From: Anaerolineaceae bacterium
GTDB taxonomy: Bacteria; Chloroflexota; Anaerolineae; Anaerolineales; Anaerolineaceae
Direction of reading: 5' to 3'
NCBI GenBank assembly: GCA_003448875.1
Contig: DLXG01000035.1
Coordinates: 1-11,321, forward strand
DNA length: 11,321 bases
Of the stretch, positions 7,615 to 11,321 are shown one piece after another. The position numbers were made by a program, and so were the translations under genes. The notes under the pieces are model-generated. The model saw nothing but the letters and a program-made list of their open reading frames with translations. It ran no database searches and was not told where the DNA came from. How positions within the stretch are numbered: position 1 is the stretch's first letter; the number at the start of each line of letters is the position of its first letter.

Positions 7615-7653
7615 GTGCGTTTCTATTTGTTTAAATTGTGTGGTTTGAAATAA
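7615..7653 (+). CDS. Possible 12-codon leader peptide ahead of rpoC
   Basis: GTG at 7615 opens 12 codons ([12 protein letters not shown] if GTG is read as Met) and stops at TAA 7651-7653. AAGGGAAGG at 7598-7606, eight bases upstream, is a good Shine-Dalgarno with normal spacing. The stop ends just before the rpoC Shine-Dalgarno (7655-7662), a layout that would allow translational coupling or leader control. There is no run of one amino acid, so classical attenuation is not indicated. The ORF is short enough to occur by chance, and no homologue is known to me. Confidence 0.25.
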   Translation: MRFYLFKLCGLK

Positions 7654-7654
7654 A

Positions 7655-7662
7655 AGAGGAGG
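7655..7662 (+). promoter_or_regulatory. Strong Shine-Dalgarno that sets the rpoC GTG start
   Basis: AGAGGAGG lies seven bases before GTG 7670. It is the strongest ribosome-binding site in the window and decides the non-ATG start of rpoC. Confidence 0.85.
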
Positions 7663-7669
7663 CACGTTC

Positions 7670-10600
7670 GTGGAAACGAAAAGCTTAGTTGCACTGCGCA
7701 TCAGCCTTGCGTCCCCAGATACTATTCGCAGCTGGTCTTATGGGGAAGTACTGAAACCAGAAACCATCAACTATCGCCGATTGCGGCCTGAAAAAGATGG
7801 GCTTTTCTGCGAAGCCATTTTTGGCCCTACCCGGGATTATCAATGCTATTGTGGAAAATACAAAAATCCCCGTTATAAAGGGATTGTTTGCGATAAATGC
7901 GGTGTGGAAGTGACGCGTGCCTCCGTTCGGCGCGAGCGAATGGGGCATATTGAACTCGCAACACCGGTGGCTCACATCTGGTACACCCGTCGTGTGCCCT
8001 CATATCTGGGGTTGTTGCTGGATATTTCGCGCCGCAATCTTGACCGGGTATTATATTTCGCCCAATACATTGTGACCTATGTGGATGAAGATGCCCGGAA
8101 TAAGGCGCTCAAACGGCTGGAAGATGAAATCAGCGTTTCTGAACGTGAGCAGGCAGCCGAGATCAATGCGCGGATTCTGGAAGTTAAGCAGGCACGTGAC
8201 CGAAAAATTGCTGAATTGAATCAACGCCGGCAGGACATGGAAGCCCGCCGCGATGAATTGATTGCCCAGCGGTTGGAACCGGTTATTCAAGAGGGCCAGT
8301 CACTTGAACGTCAGTTGCAGGATAAGATTGGAAGTGCTACCCGCAACGCGGTTGTTTTCTCAGCAACCAATACTGAAATCGTAGCGGCTGGTGAGACAAT
8401 CACTGCACAGCATATCGGCCGGGTACAACGCGTCGTCAAAGAACGTCTGGATGAATTGGAAAATGAGTTCCGTGATCAATTCCAGCGCGATCTGGAGCAG
8501 ATTAAGATGCAGATCGAAGAAGTGCGTGCGCAGGCTGAAATGGAGATGGAAGCCCTGCGCAATCAGCTGGAGGACCAATCCAACGTTTCTCAGAACGCTA
8601 ATTCCCGCCTGCGTGACGAATTGCAGGAATTACGTCCATTCACTTTTCTGACTGAAAACCGTTACCGCGAATTGAAATCGCGCTGGGGGCAGGTCTTTCG
8701 AGCAGATATGGGGGCGGAGGCCTTCTATGATGTCCTACGGCGGCTGGATCTGGATAAACTTTCTGAAGAACTGTGGCACGAAGTCCGCACTTCTAAGAGT
8801 AAACAAAAACGTAAAAAAGCAACCACCCGCCTCAAAGTTGTTGAGGCTTTCCGCCGCTCGGGCAATCGCCCAGAGTGGATGATTTTGACCGTATTGCCGG
8901 TCATTCCCCCGGACTTGCGTCCGATGGTTCAACTGGATGGTGGACGGTTTGCCACCTCGGATTTGAACGATCTTTACCGGCGGGTGATTAATCGCAACAA
9001 CCGCTTGAAGAGACTGCTTGAATTGGGCGCGCCAGATGTGATTGTGCGCAACGAAAAGCGTATGCTTCAGGAAGCAGTGGATTCGCTGATTGATAATTCT
9101 CAGCGCGGTAAGGCGCTTTCCCGAAGAGGCCGCCGGGAATTGAAATCGCTGAGCGACATGTTGAAGGGTAAAAAAGGCCGCTTCCGCCGTAATTTGCTCG
9201 GCAAACGAGTGGACTACTCCGGCCGCTCGGTGATTGTGGTCGGCCCAACCCTTAAACTGTATCAATGCGGCCTGCCAAAGACAATGGCTTTGGAGCTGTT
9301 CCGCCCATTTGTCATTGCGCGGCTGGTGGCTCATGGTTATGCGGCCAATGTGAAAGGCGCCCGCCGCTTTATTGAACGCAACCGCCCAGAAGTGTGGGAG
9401 GTTCTTGAAGAGGTTATCAAAGACCGTCCGGTCTTACTGAACCGTGCTCCAACACTTCACCGCTTGGGCATCCAGGCCTTCGAACCGATCTTGATTGAAG
9501 GAAGCGCCATTCAGCTACACCCGCTGGTGACGACTGCCTTCAACGCCGACTTCGATGGCGATCAAATGGCGGTGCATGTCCCACTTTCCGAAAAGGCCGT
9601 GCGTGAAGCGCGTGAGTTGATGCTCTCATCCCGCAACCTGCTTAAGCCAGCCGATGGCGAGCCGATCATCAGCCCATCCAAAGATATGGTGCTGGGTGTT
9701 TATTATCTGACAATGATTGATGATAAAGAACATCCCGGCAATGGCCGCTATTTTGCCGATCTGGATGAGGTTGAACTGGCCTACCAGCTGGAGCAGGTTG
9801 ATGTTCACACCCGCATCAAACTGATGGTGGAAACATGGTATGACGAGCAAAACAATCGCCTGGCGGAACCCCGCCGGATGCTGATCGAAACCACGGTCGG
9901 AAGAGCCTTGTTCAACCGTATTCTTCCGGATAGGGTCCGCTTTGTGAATGAAACACTGGATAAAGGTGGTGTAAAAGACCTGATTGCGGATGTGTACGAG
10001 TTCTGTGGCGAAGAGGTTACAACAGACGTAGCAGACCTGATCAAAGACATCGGTTTTGAGTATGCCATGCGTTCCGGTGCCACCATTTCGGTGGATGATA
10101 TTACCATGCCGGAAGATAAAAAAGAAATTCTGGAGCGTGCCCAGCAAAAAATTGAAAATGTGCAACGCTCTTACCGGCGCGGGTTGTTGACCGAACAGGA
10201 ACGCAACGAACGTGAGATTGAAATCTGGCAGCAAACCACCAAGGAAGTGGCCGATGCTGTTCGGCGCGCGATGAATCCCACCGGTAATCTGGCTACTATG
10301 GCCAATTCGGGCGCAACCAAAGGCGGCTTTGGCCCCATCTCCCAACTGGCGGGTATGCGCGGTTTGATGGCTGACCCGGCTGGCCGCATTATCCGCCTGC
10401 CGATTCAATCGAACTTCCGCGAAGGTTTAACGGCGTTGGAGTACTTCATCTCCACGCACGGCGCGCGTAAAGGTCTTGCGGATACTGCTCTGCGCACGGC
10501 TGATGCCGGTTACCTGACCCGCCGTCTGGTGGACGTGGCTCAGGACATGATCGTTAATGAGCTCGACTGCGGAACTCAGGAAGGTATCTGGATTCGCAAA

Positions 10601-11321
10601 TCCGACGATGTGGCTGGCCAGCCCATGAGTGCACGCCTGTATGGGCGCACAGTTGCCCAACGGGTAATTGATCCATTGACGGGTGAAGTGCTTGCCGAGC
10701 GGGATGATCTGCTCGACCACGATCGAATCCGCCGTCTGCTGCAAGCCGGAATTGATGAAGTGAAAGTCCGCTCACCGCTCACCTGTGAATTGATTCATGG
10801 TGTCTGTGCCAAGTGTTATGGGATGGATCTTGGCCGCGGTAAGATGGTTGAATTAGGGGCTGCGGTAGGCATTGTTGCCGCTCAGTCCATCGGAGAGCCG
10901 GGTACTCAGTTAACCTTGCGCACCTTCCATACCGGTGGTGTGGCGGCTGGTGGTGATATTACAACCGGTCTGCCGCGCGTGGAGGAATTGTTCGAAGCCA
11001 GACGGACTCCCAAAGGTGAAGCGGTGATTACCCGCATCTCCGGCGTGGCAAAGATCATCCAGTCCGACCGGTACAGCGATCAGCGGGTTGTGCGAGTCGA
11101 GCACAGTGAGCTGGTCAGTGATGAGTACGAGATTCCTGAAGGATGGGACATTGTGGTAAAGGATGAAGGCACAGTGTCCTTGAGTGATCCAATTGCAGTA
11201 CAGGGAGAAGCCTCCATAACAGCCCAGCATACCGGTCGGGTACGTATCGAAGGCCGCAAGGTCATCGTGACCTACGAACAGCGTGAGTCGGAAGAATATG
11301 AAATACCTTCCACCTCGCGCA
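7670..11321 (+). CDS. rpoC: DNA-directed RNA polymerase subunit beta' (3' truncated by window)
   Basis: This is the catalytic beta' subunit of RNA polymerase; 1217 codons are present and the C-terminus lies beyond the right edge. The N-terminal zinc finger has Cys59, 61, 74 and 77. A coiled-coil insertion occupies about residues 140-330. Then come the conserved [16 protein letters not shown] (from 403), the clamp helices (from about 431), and the active-site [12 protein letters not shown], whose Asp627, Asp629 and Asp631 bind catalytic magnesium. The bridge helix lies around 916-955, the second zinc site is Cys967, 1039, 1046 and 1049, and the trigger loop runs about 1067-1092 ([16 protein letters not shown]). 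The trigger loop goes straight into the [15 protein letters not shown] segment, so the proteobacterial SI3 insertion is absent. GTG 7670 gives the N-terminus [17 protein letters not shown] and has an excellent Shine-Dalgarno. rpoB is not upstream; a histidine kinase gene is. Confidence 0.97.
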   Translation, partial: METKSLVALRISLASPDTIRSWSYGEVLKPETINYRRLRPEKDGLFCEAIFGPTRDYQCYCGKYKNPRYKGIVCDKCGVEVTRASVRRERMGHIELATPVAHIWYTRRVPSYLGLLLDISRRNLDRVLYFAQYIVTYVDEDARNKALKRLEDEISVSEREQAAEINARILEVKQARDRKIAELNQRRQDMEARRDELIAQRLEPVIQEGQSLERQLQDKIGSATRNAVVFSATNTEIVAAGETITAQHIGRVQRVVKERLDELENEFRDQFQRDLEQIKMQIEEVRAQAEMEMEALRNQLEDQSNVSQNANSRLRDELQELRPFTFLTENRYRELKSRWGQVFRADMGAEAFYDVLRRLDLDKLSEELWHEVRTSKSKQKRKKATTRLKVVEAFRRSGNRPEWMILTVLPVIPPDLRPMVQLDGGRFATSDLNDLYRRVINRNNRLKRLLELGAPDVIVRNEKRMLQEAVDSLIDNSQRGKALSRRGRRELKSLSDMLKGKKGRFRRNLLGKRVDYSGRSVIVVGPTLKLYQCGLPKTMALELFRPFVIARLVAHGYAANVKGARRFIERNRPEVWEVLEEVIKDRPVLLNRAPTLHRLGIQAFEPILIEGSAIQLHPLVTTAFNADFDGDQMAVHVPLSEKAVREARELMLSSRNLLKPADGEPIISPSKDMVLGVYYLTMIDDKEHPGNGRYFADLDEVELAYQLEQVDVHTRIKLMVETWYDEQNNRLAEPRRMLIETTVGRALFNRILPDRVRFVNETLDKGGVKDLIADVYEFCGEEVTTDVADLIKDIGFEYAMRSGATISVDDITMPEDKKEILERAQQKIENVQRSYRRGLLTEQERNEREIEIWQQTTKEVADAVRRAMNPTGNLATMANSGATKGGFGPISQLAGMRGLMADPAGRIIRLPIQSNFREGLTALEYFISTHGARKGLADTALRTADAGYLTRRLVDVAQDMIVNELDCGTQEGIWIRKSDDVAGQPMSARLYGRTVAQRVIDPLTGEVLAERDDLLDHDRIRRLLQAGIDEVKVRSPLTCELIHGVCAKCYGMDLGRGKMVELGAAVGIVAAQSIGEPGTQLTLRTFHTGGVAAGGDITTGLPRVEELFEARRTPKGEAVITRISGVAKIIQSDRYSDQRVVRVEHSELVSDEYEIPEGWDIVVKDEGTVSLSDPIAVQGEASITAQHTGRVRIEGRKVIVTYEQRESEEYEIPSTSR

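Noticed and set aside
8735..9334. 199-codon open frame on the - strand inside rpoC
   Set aside because: It is antisense to highly conserved rpoC sequence (clamp region), its translation shows no recognisable domain, and no ribosome-binding site was seen. It is a shadow of codon bias.
9626..10408. 260-codon open frame on the - strand inside rpoC
   Set aside because: It lies opposite conserved beta' sequence between the active site and the bridge helix. The His/Phe/Gln-rich translation is typical of antisense reading.
1..11321. CRISPR arrays, tRNA or rRNA genes, insertion sequences, defence or phage genes
   Set aside because: No repeat-spacer pattern, RNA gene motif, transposase or other mobile-element signature was seen. 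All long stretches are explained by the six genes called.

Overview
The window reads as a chromosomal stretch of a Chloroflexota-like bacterium, possibly Anaerolineae. The main basis is the RNA polymerase beta' subunit at the right end. It has the usual bacterial core, no insertion in the trigger loop, and a long coiled-coil insertion between its N-terminal zinc finger and the clamp region. It also resembles Anaerolineae beta' proteins as I remember them. No database search was possible, so the phylum call is moderate confidence. Everything legible is on the + strand.

Left part (1-4095): the 3' end of a cytidylate kinase gene (cmk) runs with an 8-base overlap into a soluble PAS-PAS histidine kinase. 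That gene overlaps by 4 bases (ATGA) a gene for a receiver domain fused to a second histidine-kinase core. Nineteen bases later comes a secernin-type (peptidase family C69) Ntn-hydrolase. The packing suggests one transcription unit. The two signalling proteins look like partners in a phosphorelay, yet neither has a DNA-binding output domain.

Middle (4096-7500): a 63-base gap carries an extended -10 promoter, followed by a perfect 6-5-6 inverted repeat that ends at the start codon of an 1113-residue membrane histidine kinase. The kinase reads as multi-TM region, extracytoplasmic Cache-like domain, TM, HAMP, GAF, PAS and kinase core. No cognate response regulator lies beside it in this window.

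Right part (7501-11321): a 169-base intergenic region holds a second extended -10 element with the same nine bases, a 10-base palindrome near the predicted transcription start, a possible 12-codon leader ORF with its own Shine-Dalgarno, and a strong Shine-Dalgarno for rpoC. rpoC starts with GTG and runs off the right edge. rpoB is not upstream of it, which differs from the common rpoB-rpoC arrangement.

No RNA genes, CRISPR arrays, insertion sequences, clear terminators or transfer signatures were seen. I found no convincing new biological system. The points worth checking are the regulatory palindromes, the output-less phosphorelay linked to a secernin, and the detached rpoC with its leader.
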